Assembly: GCA_946406115.1 (NCBI GenBank)
Contig: OX291547.1
Location: 14,699,001 to 14,763,000 of the forward strand
From: Apoda limacodes
Taxonomy: Eukaryota; Arthropoda; Insecta; Lepidoptera; Limacodidae
Direction of reading: 5' to 3'
Length of the DNA stretch: 64,000 nucleotides
Shown in pieces: positions 1-10,740 of this stretch; within the stretch, counting starts at the first letter, position 1; each line of letters opens with the position of its first letter. The position numbers were made by a program, and so were the translations under genes. The notes beneath the pieces are model-generated. The model was not told the DNA's origin and did no database searches. It saw only the letters and a list, made by a program, of their open reading frames with translations.

Positions 1-750
1 TTTTTTTTGTGTTTATTATTTAATGACTATTGTCCGATTTTTTACATTGAAAAATAACCAAAAACTCAATTTATAAAAAAAAAGTTTGGTTTTGTACTTT
101 ATACTATGATGAATAAAATACACGATTTTTGCCATATGCTTACAGGTTACCATTCTTAATAAACAAACTTTATGAGATTAAAAATATTATTTCTTTTATA
201 AATTAGGTATAAGAAATCAAAATCGGGTACACAGAATTCAGGCACCAAATTCGTGTTAACTTGTGTAATATGTCGGGTTGGCCTAAATCGCGTGTAGCTC
301 GCTCGCCTCGCTCAAGGCATGAAGTTATTTTACATTCAAATTTAGTTTTTAGGTTCCGGTATAACATTTTAATGATGAAAATGTAAACAAACAACTTTTG
401 CAGGGTGGCACTATCTTGAGATTTAGAGCGATTGGCCGAGTGTGTGCCTGCAGTACAGATATAAAGAAATTGTCTTGGTGGTGGTGCTATATAATAAAAA
501 AAATAATATATAAATAAATAATAAATATTTTGGAAAGGAGTATATATGCCTGTTCAGTACTAAGCTACATATTTGAGCAACCATTCCATACGAAGACAGC
601 TTAGGTTCTGTGTATGATGACGGCTATTTTTATTTCCGGAAAACCGATGAAGCTATGACTTGCTAAATCAGAGATATAGTCTTATAGTTTTATTTTCGTT
701 CCTGAAAGGAAACTGGCACGAGACATATTTTAGGCATTAGCTAGATGATC
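1..750. other. AT-rich sequence without recognised gene
   Basis: No coding signal was recognised. The only notable point is an AATAAA-type signal on the minus strand (tttatt at 689-694) that probably serves the small gene at 751-930. Confidence 0.5.
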
Positions 751-930
751 TCACTTTGCGGTTGGTGCGTTGCTAGGTCCTCCGCAGTACGGTGCAGCTT
801 CTCTCTGGTAGGGCTGTGGTCTCGGTTGGCCATATCTTGGTCTTTTATAGTAAATACTGTATTCTCCTTTTACACAACCAAACCGAGGACAAGGTCGGTA
901 TGCTTCATATCCACGGGGCAGAACAGACAT
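751..930 (-). CDS. small basic Tyr/Pro/Arg-rich protein, 59 aa
   Basis: A complete single-exon frame on the minus strand begins with MSVLPRGYEAYRPCPRFGC, ends ...NAPTAK and encodes 59 residues. It is rich in Tyr, Pro, Arg and Gly, with three Cys and a YKRPRYGQPRPQPYQ-like basic stretch in the middle. The start codon has A at -3. A canonical AATAAA lies about 57 bases after the stop (plus-strand tttatt at 689-694), which supports a real transcription unit. I do not recognise the family. Its size, simple composition and position at the edge of a cluster of Cys/Pro-rich genes suggest it belongs with them, but it lacks the CGP repeats. It could also be a chance frame, because it is short. Confidence 0.45.
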   Translation of the reverse strand: MSVLPRGYEAYRPCPRFGCVKGEYSIYYKRPRYGQPRPQPYQREAAPYCGGPSNAPTAK

Positions 931-1549
931 GATTATGAATCGTAATAAGAGGTTGAGATACCTGAAACAGTTTTATATTATGGTAGTGTATAACTATTGA
1001 TAGGTAATGGTGTACTTGCATTCTATACTGGATACTTAGAAGAAAAGGTATTCTCTTGCATTTTCGATTGGCATCAATATTAACCTATGTGTTAATACGG
1101 TACACAATTTATCTATGTGGCAAATCTCACGCCGTCCAGATGTTGCGGATTTGTGTGGATAGACACATATTCCTACGTTTTTATATCTAAAACAAAACAA
1201 GCAAGCAGACATCTTCTCGCCTGACGATGAGCAGTTACCTTAGACTATTAATACTTGCAATCCAAGGTTAGTGCTCACGCGTTGTCGACTTTATAAATCT
1301 AATAACTTCCTTCTTGAAGATCCTCTTTGTGGTTCCTAGGGAAAACATGCATATACATAATATATCAAAACTGCTTCTCGTTATTTATTTATTTATATTT
1401 GAGACCAATTTCTCTAAGAAGTGCATAGTTGTCCATAACTAGAGACTTAATCTACTAGTCCCTATAATATATTCCTGTGTATCTGTAGGTATTTATTGTT
1501 ATTAAGTTTTTGTGTTTACTGTATCTATAGTTACTATTGTACTAGATTT

Positions 1550-1832
1550 TGCAAGCGGCTCCGCCCGCCCTAAATAGGTTATCGGCTTGGAATTTCAACT
1601 CCTTAATTATACTAATGAAGTTTGCTATAGAAAGCTATAGTTGTGGCTGTAGTTCGTTGAAGCTCGGTTATGGTTATTCCCACGGAAACGTTTGAATTTT
1701 TCGGGATAAAAACTATCATATGTTTGAATACCCGGGACTCAAACTATCTCCATACAAAATTTATTTGAAATCGGTTCAGTGGTCTAAGCAAACAGACAGT
1801 AACTTTCGCATTTATAATATTAGTATGGATTC
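1550..1832 (+). repeat. dispersed repeat family R (GGCTCCGCCCGCCCTAAAT...ATTAGTATGGA)
   Basis: The sequence starts with a GC-rich 'gcggctccgcccgcccta' block. It continues with 'ctcggttatggttattccc' and ends with 'gcatttataatattagta'. Copies of the same layout recur in this window at about 10.6 kb (-), 28.1-28.5 kb (-), 34.5 kb (+) and 51.85-52.3 kb (+). The layout resembles the 3' part of a common lepidopteran non-LTR or SINE family. It is non-coding. Confidence 0.6.
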
Positions 1833-2052
1833 TTAGTAACTGCGTAATGTAGACAACTACAAGTACATTGTATTTTTAGTTACTATGTAATTTATCAGAC
1901 TACAATAATATGGTATTTTTAGTTACTGTGTAATGTAACCGACTACAATTATATTGTATTTTTAGTTACTGTGTAATGTACCTAAGCGACTACAATTTAC
2001 ATTGTATTTTAAGTTACTGTGTAATATAACCCACTACAATAATATGCTATAT
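1833..2052 (+). repeat. minisatellite, about 43-bp unit, five diverged copies
   Basis: The phrase 'agttactgtgtaatgtaac' followed by 'gactacaataatattgta' recurs about five times with a spacing of roughly 43 bp. One copy carries a small insertion (cctaagcg). No function is apparent. Confidence 0.65.
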
Positions 2053-2384
2053 AGGTACTTACTTATTCCTTTTTATGATTTGCTATAAATTTTCCTTTTT
2101 TTTATGATGTTTACTGATTTTTATAGATTTTTATGATTTTTTGTGTACTTATACCGAAAATGAATTTTACATTACTGTAAAATAACTACAATCTGAATAT
2201 GTCAGAATGATTCTGTCAATTTACTAGAAAAAATATAATAAACAAACAAACTATTTGAGGTTGTACACCGGTATAATAGAGATTAGTGCGCTTTTTAGAG
2301 TTCGGTAGTCAAATATTAAAAACGGAACACATGTAGTTACGTCATGTCAGTAAGTACATTCGTCCGTATTGCATCGATTCTGAT

Positions 2385-2645
2385 GAACCTTCAGTCCACT
2401 CGTTCACCCCATATACGAGGTATCAAAGAGTGCCGGGGCGCTTCTCGCCCCCACTGACTCGCAACCGCAACCGCGTAACGAGGAACCCCCCTCCTGGCAC
2501 CTTTGGGTTCGAGTTTCACGCCGGTCGAAGGGACGACCCCAAGAGCGACAACCCTAGCCGGGAGCCCTTGAGCGTTGGGCGCTATATGGGCTGAGACTCC
2601 CTTATGGTCTCGCCCCAAAACCCCGGTGGGGCTGTAATGGCTGCA
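2385..2645. repeat. GC-rich insert, probable transposon fragment
   Basis: This is a sharply GC-rich block in AT-rich surroundings, open in several frames with no credible protein. The wording (caaccgcaaccgcgtaacg, gaggaacccccctcc) resembles non-coding parts of lepidopteran non-LTR elements. It is treated as a transposon relic. Confidence 0.35.
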
Positions 2646-3499
2646 TCAGGCAACTGCAATAGTCATTCAGAAAAAACGTCTTTAACCTAAGCGTTGGCGA
2701 TAGGAAGCACCTCTTAAATCGAACAGTTCGTAGCTATAATATATAGGTACCTATTAAGGTCAGGATGGAGTGAGAACACTATACCTTGTAAAATATAGCT
2801 GAAGTTCTGCGACAGCTGTCAAAGTAACAGGCCTAGTGCAGGGACGATGTTGATGATTGATCATTAATACCGATTATTGTTGCAATCATTATTTATGTCT
2901 GATAATTTTTTAATTGAAAAATAAAATAACCTCTTCTTCCCGTATCCCTCTTATCCTTGTATCTGCTTTCCGATCTCAATTTAATTATTCAAAAACCTTA
3001 CCGGCACAAAAATTCACCAAAGATTCGTCACATGGGACGAGTACGTACAAAAAAGGGCAACATGCTTGTTTAATATATCTAAACATACTATTTTTCGATT
3101 GATTTTATCTGCAAAATCGAAAACTAAGAGGAAAGCCTTCCTTTTGTGCATGCAGCAATAAAGTATAGCAATGTCACGCATACATTAACCGTCTAAAAAT
3201 ACGAAACTTGATAGACGTGATTCCAATGACAGTTGTCGCAGAGCTCATCCTATATTTTAAGAACTATAGGGTCTGATAGATTCCGGAGTTGGATAGTTGC
3301 ACTGAATTTTAGAATTCGTGGGATAGTCGTAAATTAAACGTCCCCTTGCCACTTATTATCTTGCGCCACAAGGTTCTACCCATGCAGTTATAGTCTATTA
3401 AAAGGGTTTCCGACGTCCACTTGCGCCGCCAAAGGTCATTTATGTTTTCCTATTTGAACAAAGCTTATTTTGAAAATATGCTTCTACAGGAACATATAA

Positions 3500-3665
3500 C
3501 TAATTGCAAGCCTTTTTTGGAAAATTTTGTATTGTTACTAGGATAACTCTTTGAGTTGTAGATAGCATGTCTTTCAAAAACGGTCACTTTAAGCAGATAT
3601 GCTATTTACAACTTAAAGAGTTATACTAGAAACAATAAAAAGCGTTCTAAAAATAGCTTATAACC
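3500..3665. repeat. hairpin MITE
   Basis: Two arms of about 43 bp (around 3530-3577 and 3594-3641) are inverted copies with about six mismatches. Both carry 'aactctttgagttgtagat' or its complement, around a loop of roughly 20 bases. The outer flanks also pair loosely. A related half-copy occurs near 52,790-52,890. Confidence 0.6.
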
Positions 3666-3767
3666 AATTTAAAAATAATAAAACGGGATTAAACGCGTCA
3701 TTTGGCAAAATACCTTTTTTCCGACGTTTCGGCTGGGTTATAACCAGTTACACATATCTGTAGAAGC

Positions 3768-4200
3768 AAATTTTTAGGGTTCCGTACCCAAAGGGTACAA
3801 ACGGGACCGTACAACTAAGACTTCACTGTCCGTCTGTCCGTCTGTCACCAGGCTGTATCTCATGAACCGTGTTAGTTAGGCAGTTGTAATTCTCACAGAT
3901 GATGTATTTCTGTTGCCGCTATAACGACAAATAGGTACTAAAAAACAGAACACAATAGATACGTGATTTTTTTGCTCGGATTTGCTCGATATTGATAACG
4001 GCAGCAGGTGGACGCTTGAAATATACACAGAATGTTTAGTTATATATTCACTTTAAAAACAAATAATTAAATTAAAATAAAACAAATATTTAAGGGGGGC
4101 TCCCATACAAAAAACGTGATTTTTTTGCCGTTTTATAGATAATGGTACTGAACCCTTCGTGCGCGAGTCCGACTCGCACTTGGCCGGTTTTTTTTTTAAT
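3768..4200. repeat. dispersed repeat family G (AGGGTTCCGTACCC ... GTGCGAGTCCGACTCGCAC)
   Basis: This near-complete copy opens with 'agggttccgtacccaaagg' and closes with 'gtgcgagtccgactcgcac', 'ttggccgg' and a T-run. The closing block contains the near-palindrome gcgagt..actcgc. Partial copies occur at about 4465-4690, 12,400-12,500, 22,245-22,270, 22,860-23,000, 55,230-55,280, 56,640-56,690 and 63,620-63,780. It is a very common type of lepidopteran interspersed repeat and is non-coding. Confidence 0.6.
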
Positions 4201-4464
4201 TTGCTTTGTACGAAAAATATTAATTGGTGGCGATAGTTATTAGGGGTCACGCTTTAAGTCGTGGGATATATATAGTATATGTCTAAGTTTTGGCGCAAAC
4301 AAAAAATCACAAACAAGATTTCTAAGTACCGATAAACCCACCGAAATGCTGCGTTGAAATTAATTTAAGTAGAACATTGGTATATAAATTAGAATAAACT
4401 TTAATAATACTTAGTTCTTTTTATCAAGGTAGCAATAAGTGAAAAGACAACACAAAATAAAATT

Positions 4465-4690
4465 AGTGAAGTGCGAGTAGGACTCGCACCCCATGGGTTT
4501 CGTACCACCATTTATGTAATTTACAAATACAAACAAAAACAAAGTGCGTCGCTATGCTGTCACACATGCAATTATTGGCCAAGCCCGACGTTAGTTAACT
4601 TTAAATATCGGTTTTCAATAAACCAATGTTTAACTGTTACTCTTAATATTCTAAACTATTTTATCTAGCCCGTCTCACACTTGGCCTGTT
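4465..4690 (-). repeat. repeat family G, partial copy
   Basis: It contains 'gtgcgagtaggactcgcac' followed by 'gggtttcgtaccaccattta' and ends near 'cacttggcctg'. It lies in the opposite orientation to the copy at 3.77-4.20 kb. Confidence 0.5.
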
Positions 4691-5061
4691 ATTAATATTT
4701 TAACGAGAATTTGAGAAACCTATACAACAAATGTTTTAGTTCGTGCACGAGTTTTTGATTAACAAATTAAATAAGTACAAACCTACATGAACAGTTTGTT
4801 GCTTGTCTAATAAGTAACTATAGCAAAATATAATATGATTATTGTGATGTTATTAAACAGTGCCTAAAGATTTTAGTAACTCACTTTCAAATAAAGACAA
4901 AGGGTCACAAAAATGTGACACGAAAGCATACACGTACACACGACGCGCATTTTTAAATCTAATTAGGCGAACTAATTTTAGTTATAAATAGAATAATAAA
5001 AGGTTAGCATTTAAGTTATTCCTATTTTCCTCTTTTGAACACACATTAAAAACTTCTGCCT

Positions 5062-5185
5062 TACAATGTCTAGTGTCCTGAAAAGTCCAGTGTCCCATAA
5101 TGTCAAGTCCCAAAACGTCCAGTGTGTCGAAATGTCCAGTGTTCCCGCATCGTCCAGTGAAACTTACAAATGTCTAGTCGTTTAG
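5062..5185. repeat. degenerate short tandem repeat (..GTCCAGT..)
   Basis: The phrase 'aaatgtccagtgt' or close variants is repeated about every 17-19 bp roughly six times. A similar loose pattern built on 'aaaacggcccg' is seen at 40,755-40,850. Confidence 0.5.
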
Positions 5186-5360
5186 GCTCTTCCGGCTTAC
5201 AGTGTGGGCCTTGGTTTGATCCATACTTATTATAAATAAAAAGAAACGGTCAAGTACGAATCGAACTTGCAGACCAAGGGTTCCGTAACTTCATCGTCGT
5301 AGATTTAACAACAATTGTAGCAAATGGTAGATTTCATTCCGGACCCCTGGAGGACACCCC

Positions 5361-5404
5361 TGGGGGTGCCACGGGAACTTGAATTTGGACCCGTGGCACC
5401 CCCA
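5361..5404. repeat. 15-bp perfect inverted repeat (hairpin)
   Basis: The arm tgggggtgccacggg (5361-5375) and its exact complement (5390-5404) enclose a 14-base loop. It is GC-rich against an AT-rich background and is probably the core of a hairpin transposon. Similar 'cccatggacccaatg' hairpins occur at about 22,415-22,485. Confidence 0.7.
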
Positions 5405-6111
5405 GGTCCTGAAATTCATACAACGGTGTACCAGTGGTATCACGGGTTCTATTAACTAGTTCCCATGAATCCCCCAATCCACACTGGATTTTTCAGGATA
5501 CTCATTGTGAGCGAGAAAGCATTAAAAACTTCAAGAGCCGCCTCTGCTTGCAAGAAGTCTGTTTACAATAAATTATAGCTCCATTGAGATTTCTTATTTC
5601 GCTCAAAAGGCTTTATAACTATCAGTCAAATTAAATCATTGTGTAAAAGTTGCTCATAAAGCTATTTTACTTTATCCAGAACGTCTCTGAATTAAATCAA
5701 ACAATACAGAAAGCTTGTTCCTGCCCCTGATGGTGTATAACAATATACTAAATGACATATATATCATTAATTGTAGAAATGAAAAAAAAATCTATAACTG
5801 ATTTCGAAGAAAAAGTTGCAAAATCCATACGGGTTATATGTGACTCATCACCCGCAATCACGGCAGCAGAAAAAAGTCGCTACTTTTGTCGCAATTTTAT
5901 TGTCTGAAAGTTATAATAATTCATTGAATGAATTGGTAACTGTGTTGCTCAAAGAAACAATATAATAAAAAAAACTTAAAATTTATTTAAGTCACAAAAC
6001 TACAAATATCAAATAAAAACCACCTAAGACTCACTGAACCCACTTACTGTAGCACACACTTCTAGTTCATTTCAAGGCAATTTAAATTTGATGTTTTGCT
6101 AGCACAGTGGA

Positions 6112-6625
6112 TTAACATATCTTCGTACAACATGATCGAATTGTTATTTTCGGACAGCAAGGCCCACAGCACGAAGGAGCGCAGCATGGTGAACAGCATG
6201 GTCCGCAACATGGCGCACAGCATGGTCCACAGCATGGCCCGCACGGAGGGCATGGCCCACACGGAGGGCAAGGCCCGCACGGAGGGCAAGGCCCGCACGG
6301 AGGGCAAGGCCCGCATGGAGGGCATGGGCCACAGGGTCCACAACAAGCCCTAAAAAATCACAAAAATGCCGTTAACCATCAATTCGAATTAAAAATTTAA
6401 ATAAAATAAAATAAATTTAAAAAAGAGCCCATAAGTTAACGCTGACGTAGCCGTAGATGTTTTTAAGAGCGACAAAACGGGAAGTATTGTGAGGATAGTT
6501 TGGAAAATAAAGTGTTATCGAAAGAAATGTCACGTTTATCTTTAAGCTGTAGAACTCCCCACTGCAGGGACAACAGTAAGCAACTGTACATTACCTAAAG
6601 CATGAAATGTTCAGTTTACTTACAT
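6112..6625 (-). CDS. Cys-Gly-Pro repeat protein, Mst(3)CGP-like, 79 aa, split start codon
   Basis: The coding exon at 6112-6349 reads on the minus strand, after the acceptor gattttttag, as G|GCT TGT TGT GGA CCC. The protein is then a run of CGPCPP units (five, encoded by near-identical 18-base repeats) followed by [18 protein letters not shown] units, and it ends CCTKIC. The upstream intron (6350-6623, 274 bp) starts GTAAGT and is preceded by ...AAACAT. Splicing therefore joins AT to G and creates the start codon (MACCGPCGP). Composition and repeat match the Drosophila Mst(3)CGP sperm-tail proteins, which are small Cys-Gly-Pro proteins made in the male germ line; function here is by analogy. 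The last residues ([11 protein letters not shown]) match those of the gene at 40.1-40.5 kb (ITIYTCCTKIC), so the two are paralogues. An AATAAA signal lies about 125 bp downstream (plus-strand 5982-5987). Confidence 0.75.
6618..6625 (-). promoter_or_regulatory. start codon split by intron, AT|GTAAGT
   Basis: The minus strand reads AAACATGTAAGT. Unspliced RNA presents AUG directly followed by UAA. Splicing at GTAAGT replaces UAA with GGCUUGU... and opens the CGP reading frame. Confidence 0.65.
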
Positions 6626-7194
6626 GTTTATTTTTCACGAAGAAATATGTTCAATATAAGAAAAGGAAATAGGTAAAAGTAAAATACTTTTACAAAATTT
6701 TGTCTTAAAACTAGAATTTTTATTGTAAAATTTTGATCACAATTTTTGTATATTTTTTTGTAAATTTTGTTATATTATTCTTAAAAGGCTTAGGAAAAAG
6801 TGATGCAATGCGACAAATGAATAAACCCGTGGAACAAAATTTAAATAAAGTGCTGCAAAAAGCTTTTTTATGCCTGATATATAATTAAAGAAGTGGAATT
6901 AGCAAATAGATATAGGCATACTTGAATTTTTACTATGTAAAAAACCAAGAAATTACAGCGTGATTCTCTGCTGATAGGGTTACCAAAAGTCAGCATTTGC
7001 CAGGACTTGTCAGGATTCCAGTCCAGTCATGGAAAATTAATTTTTTTTTTAGAAATGAGCACTAGTAACACTAATAAAAATGTACCTATGTATATATTTC
7101 CATTGTATGTATTTAAAGGAACTACTCTCTCATTTAAGAAAAAAACATTTCTAAAAATATTTATCTTTTTCTTGGGCCAATAATCCGTTTATTG

Positions 7195-7250
7195 TAAACG
7201 GCACTACAATTGGTCTGGTAGTGCCGTTTACAATGCTTGAGGTATAGGCG
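7195..7250. repeat. palindromic 'GTAGTGCCGTTTACAA' repeat
   Basis: 'taaacggcactac' is followed by its inverted copy 'gtagtgccgttta'. Related fragments occur at 9365-9420, 22,090-22,220 and 25,500-25,620, so this is a small hairpin-repeat family. Confidence 0.5.
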
Positions 7251-7461
7251 AGGGGGGGGGGGGGGCAGCTGCCCCCCCTAAGTGCCCATAACCTGAAGGA
7301 ATTGGCTCAAATTGAACATGTTTACTATATAAAAATGACATTTTCTATCAGGTTTGCTCCCCCCTAGCCAAGTCTGCCCGCCCTAATCCAAAAGCTGGCT
7401 ACGCCCATGAAAAACTACATGTTCTTTGTACTACTCTGAAAACTTTTTAAAGCCCACCCTG

Positions 7462-9370
7462 ATGTCTACCTCGTATGCACTTCCGGGCTACGTGTTAATC
7501 TGGAATGACCGCACAGGCAAAGGCGGAGGTGGTGTGTCAATATATCTAAGATCAGATCTACAATGTAATTCAACAATCCTCATCTAATTATTCTGCTTCA
7601 ATGGAATTTATTTTCATAGAAATTAATATACGTTCCACCCTATTCTTTCTTGGTGTGATATACGCACCCTCCACTATCAACTATTTTGACCAACTAGAAA
7701 AATTACTTGAAATACATTTACCTAGTTCCGATTACTTTTTATTTATGGGTGACTGTAATACCTGCTTGTTACGAAATGACACAAGGTCTAATAAATTGAA
7801 AACCTTCTGTTACTCAACTAATACGAATATCCTCAAATTAAGCCCCAACTTTCATGTCAATGATTCTCACACTCTACTAGATCTTATCCTCACTCTCCAA
7901 CCCGAACGTATTTCTTCCCATGGACAGCTTGCTGCGCCTGGCTTCTCTCACCATGACCTAATATTTGCTGCATACAAACTCAAAACACCAAAACTTAAAC
8001 CTAATGTAATTTTTCAGCGTAACCTAAGCTCTATTGATCAAACAAAATGAGACTCTGATACTGGTTGTATCAACTGGAAACAAATCGAATCTTTGGATTC
8101 TGATGACAACAAATTAGAATTATTCAATCGGTATATCACATAATATAAGACAATCACGCGCCAATAAAGCCAGTACGCATGAAACGTTCCCCTGCCCCAT
8201 GGCTTACAAATGAAATACGAGCTATTATGGCTCGTAGAGATCGTGTGAAACGTAAGCATAAAAAATTTCCTACTCAAGAGTATTGGCAAGAATTTAAAGC
8301 AGCTAGAAATCATTGCAACAAGATGGTAAGGAACGCAGCCGTTTTATACATAATATTGAAAACTGTTCTTCTCCCGGTTTGTGGAAATTTCTTCCATCTT
8401 TAGGTCTTGGGAACAATAACATAGAAATAAATATGCTTAACCAACACTTCTCATCACTTACACATGTTGTCGACCCAAAAACCAGGGATTCTACTATCAA
8501 CCAAATTTCTTCAATTCCGATTCCAAATAACACCTCTTTTACATTTGAACCTGTCTCTGACTGTAATATAAAAACGATAATCCTATCTCTAAAAACTAAA
8601 GCAGTGGGTAATTACGGCTTAGGTCGAGACCAGATATTGCCAATCCTTGATAATATTTTGCCTAATATTACCCATATTATTAACTAGTCTTTGTACACTG
8701 ATTGCTTTCCAACTTCATGGAAAATGGCACACATAATACCCATCACTAAAAAAACTGTCCCTACTGACTACGAACATTATAGACCTATATCAATTTTGCC
8801 CTTTTTGTCCAAAGTTTTAGAATCACCAGTTCTCAATTTTCATAAATCGCAACAATCTTTTAAATAGATTCCAGTCATGATTTCTTCCAGCACAAAGTAC
8901 GTCCAAGGCCCTAATTAATATCACTCATGACATTCGACGAGCCATGGAAGACCGAAAACTGACAGTATTTGTTCTTTTAGATTTCAGTAATGCATTCAAT
9001 TGCATCAACCATGATATTATCATGTCTATCATACGCTCCCTAAATATATCACAATCAGCGGCACAATGGTTCCAATCGTATCTTCAGGGGCGTCAACAAC
9101 GACTACGAATAGACGAGTATTACTCTGATTGGTGCAATTTTGACTCTGGCGTACCTCAAGGCGGCGTGCTATCTCCTTTATTATTCTCAGTGTTTATAAA
9201 CACTTCTGTCTCAGTAATCAATTTCAGCCATTACCATCTTTATCCTGATGATCTTCAGCTCTACAAGTCTTTTAGGGTAGACGAAGTTATAGAGTGTATA
9301 AACATGATTAATAAAGATCTTGAATCTATAAAAAACTGGACTGAACAACTTTCTCACACAAATCATAATG
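7462..9370 (+). pseudogene. non-LTR retrotransposon ORF2 remnant (endonuclease + reverse transcriptase, CR1/jockey type)
   Basis: Frames in order resemble an apurinic-type endonuclease (GKGGGGVSIYLRSDL near 7510; VIYAPST and FMGDCNT at 7650-7760; DLILTL and PGFSHHDLIF at 7880-7970). A linker (APWLTNEIRAIMARRDRVKR, 8190-8255) follows, then reverse transcriptase (HYRPISILPFLSKVLE near 8775-8820; LLDFSNAFNCINHDI at 8970; SGVPQGGVLSPLLFSVFI at 9145-9200). The catalytic box reads YPDD instead of YADD near 9240. Several frameshifts and stops separate the pieces, and the frame is cut at about 9370, where a hairpin-repeat fragment begins. It is inactive. The clade assignment is by eye. Confidence 0.8.
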
Positions 9371-9529
9371 GTAGGTTACCAGTACTGCCGCTGGTATTGC
9401 CGTTAACAATAAACGCAATTATCTATTTTAACCAAAACAAAAATACATTAAATAAATACATGCGATATAGAAAGGAGCCCGGTGGCAAAAGTCAGGACCT
9501 TTACTTACTTTTGTAGAAATCAGGACTTT

Positions 9530-10585
9530 TAAATTTTTCATCTGGTAAATTTATCTGATACATGTTATAAACAGCTGAGCGTTGATCGTTAATGTATACG
9601 TGCTCAAATTAAAAACCAACGAAACTGAATTCCTATGTGTACTCATTTAATTTTGGTGGTTACTAAATTTACTCATTTAGTAACCACGATATTTGCCTTT
9701 ATCGAAAACCAGTTTTCACAGGGGGGTACGGGGAAACGGAAATAAAATCTATCCGACCCAATTGTCAACTCCACCTGCACGCGCCGGATACCGGCGGAAA
9801 CCAAATGGTTACCGTGGTGCCTCCTGTTAGACAACAGACGGGGCTCTGGCGACTGAGTAAATGGTGGTATAATCTAACTGGAATATCAGTTGGAAGGAGC
9901 TAAGCTGGTTTTAGTTGATTGAATGAAAAGTAAATTGCGATTGACGATTTATGACGTATTATATACTATAGTATTATATATAAAAAAACTACTTACTAGA
10001 TCTCGTTCAAACCAATTTTCGGTGGAAGTTTGCATGGTAATGTACATGTATTTTTTTTAGTTTTATCATTCACATTTTACCACTTTGGAAGTGTATCTCG
10101 CGCAAATTATTCAGTTTAGAAAAAAATGATATTAGAAACCTCAATATCATTTTTGAAGACCTATCCATAAATACCCCACACGTAAGGGTTTGATAAAAAA
10201 AAAAATTTGAGTTTCAGTTCTAAGTATGGGGAACCCCCAAAATTTATTGTTTTTTTTTCTATTTTTGTGTGAAAATCTTAATGCGGTTCACAGAATACAT
10301 CTACTTATCAAGTGTCAATTTTTACTACTATACTATAAGTAATAGGTAATATCAGTACTGATAGTTTTATATCGTTATACAGTATAGTCTTAAATGACAT
10401 CTTCAAAATAAAATTAACCTCTCTCACCTCCAAATTTCGAATTTCTATCCTTAGCGGTTTTGGCTGAGAAATGACGAGTCAATCACGACATTGCATTTTA
10501 TATACTTAGTAAATAACAAATCTGAAATAATTAAAAGGAACTCGCAAGATGCTGCTTGGCAAGAAATAGCTAAACATTTTAATAC
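9530..10585. other. intergenic, nothing recognised
   Basis: AT-rich sequence with no convincing frame, splice-framed exon or repeat structure that I could identify. Confidence 0.5.
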
Positions 10586-10589
10586 ATCA

Positions 10590-10740
10590 ACAAACTAATA
10601 TTTATAAAGTTTGTGAGTGTGTTTGTTACTTCTTCACGCTCAAACGGCTGGACCAATTTTGATGAAATTTGGTATGGAGGTAGATGTGTCACCTAGATTA
10701 ACACATAGGGTATTTCAATCGCCTGTTATCCTAGCTTAAT
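10590..10740 (-). repeat. repeat family R, partial minus copy
   Basis: 'gtgagtgtgtttgttacttc' and 'ggaccaattttgatgaaatt' match the complementary part of the copy at 28.13-28.49 kb. Confidence 0.45.

Noticed and set aside
6085..6105. AACATCAAATTT word near the 6.1-kb CGP gene, similar to the Drosophila Mst translational control element
   Set aside because: It lies after the stop codon rather than in the 5' leader and lacks one base of the remembered element. Chance is likely in AT-rich sequence.
6096..6353. Plus-strand and other minus-strand frames of the CGP exon (His/Gly/Gln-rich or Met/Leu/Pro-rich)
   Set aside because: They are shadows of an 18-base coding repeat. Only one minus frame gives the CGP pattern, ends like its paralogue and fits the split start codon.
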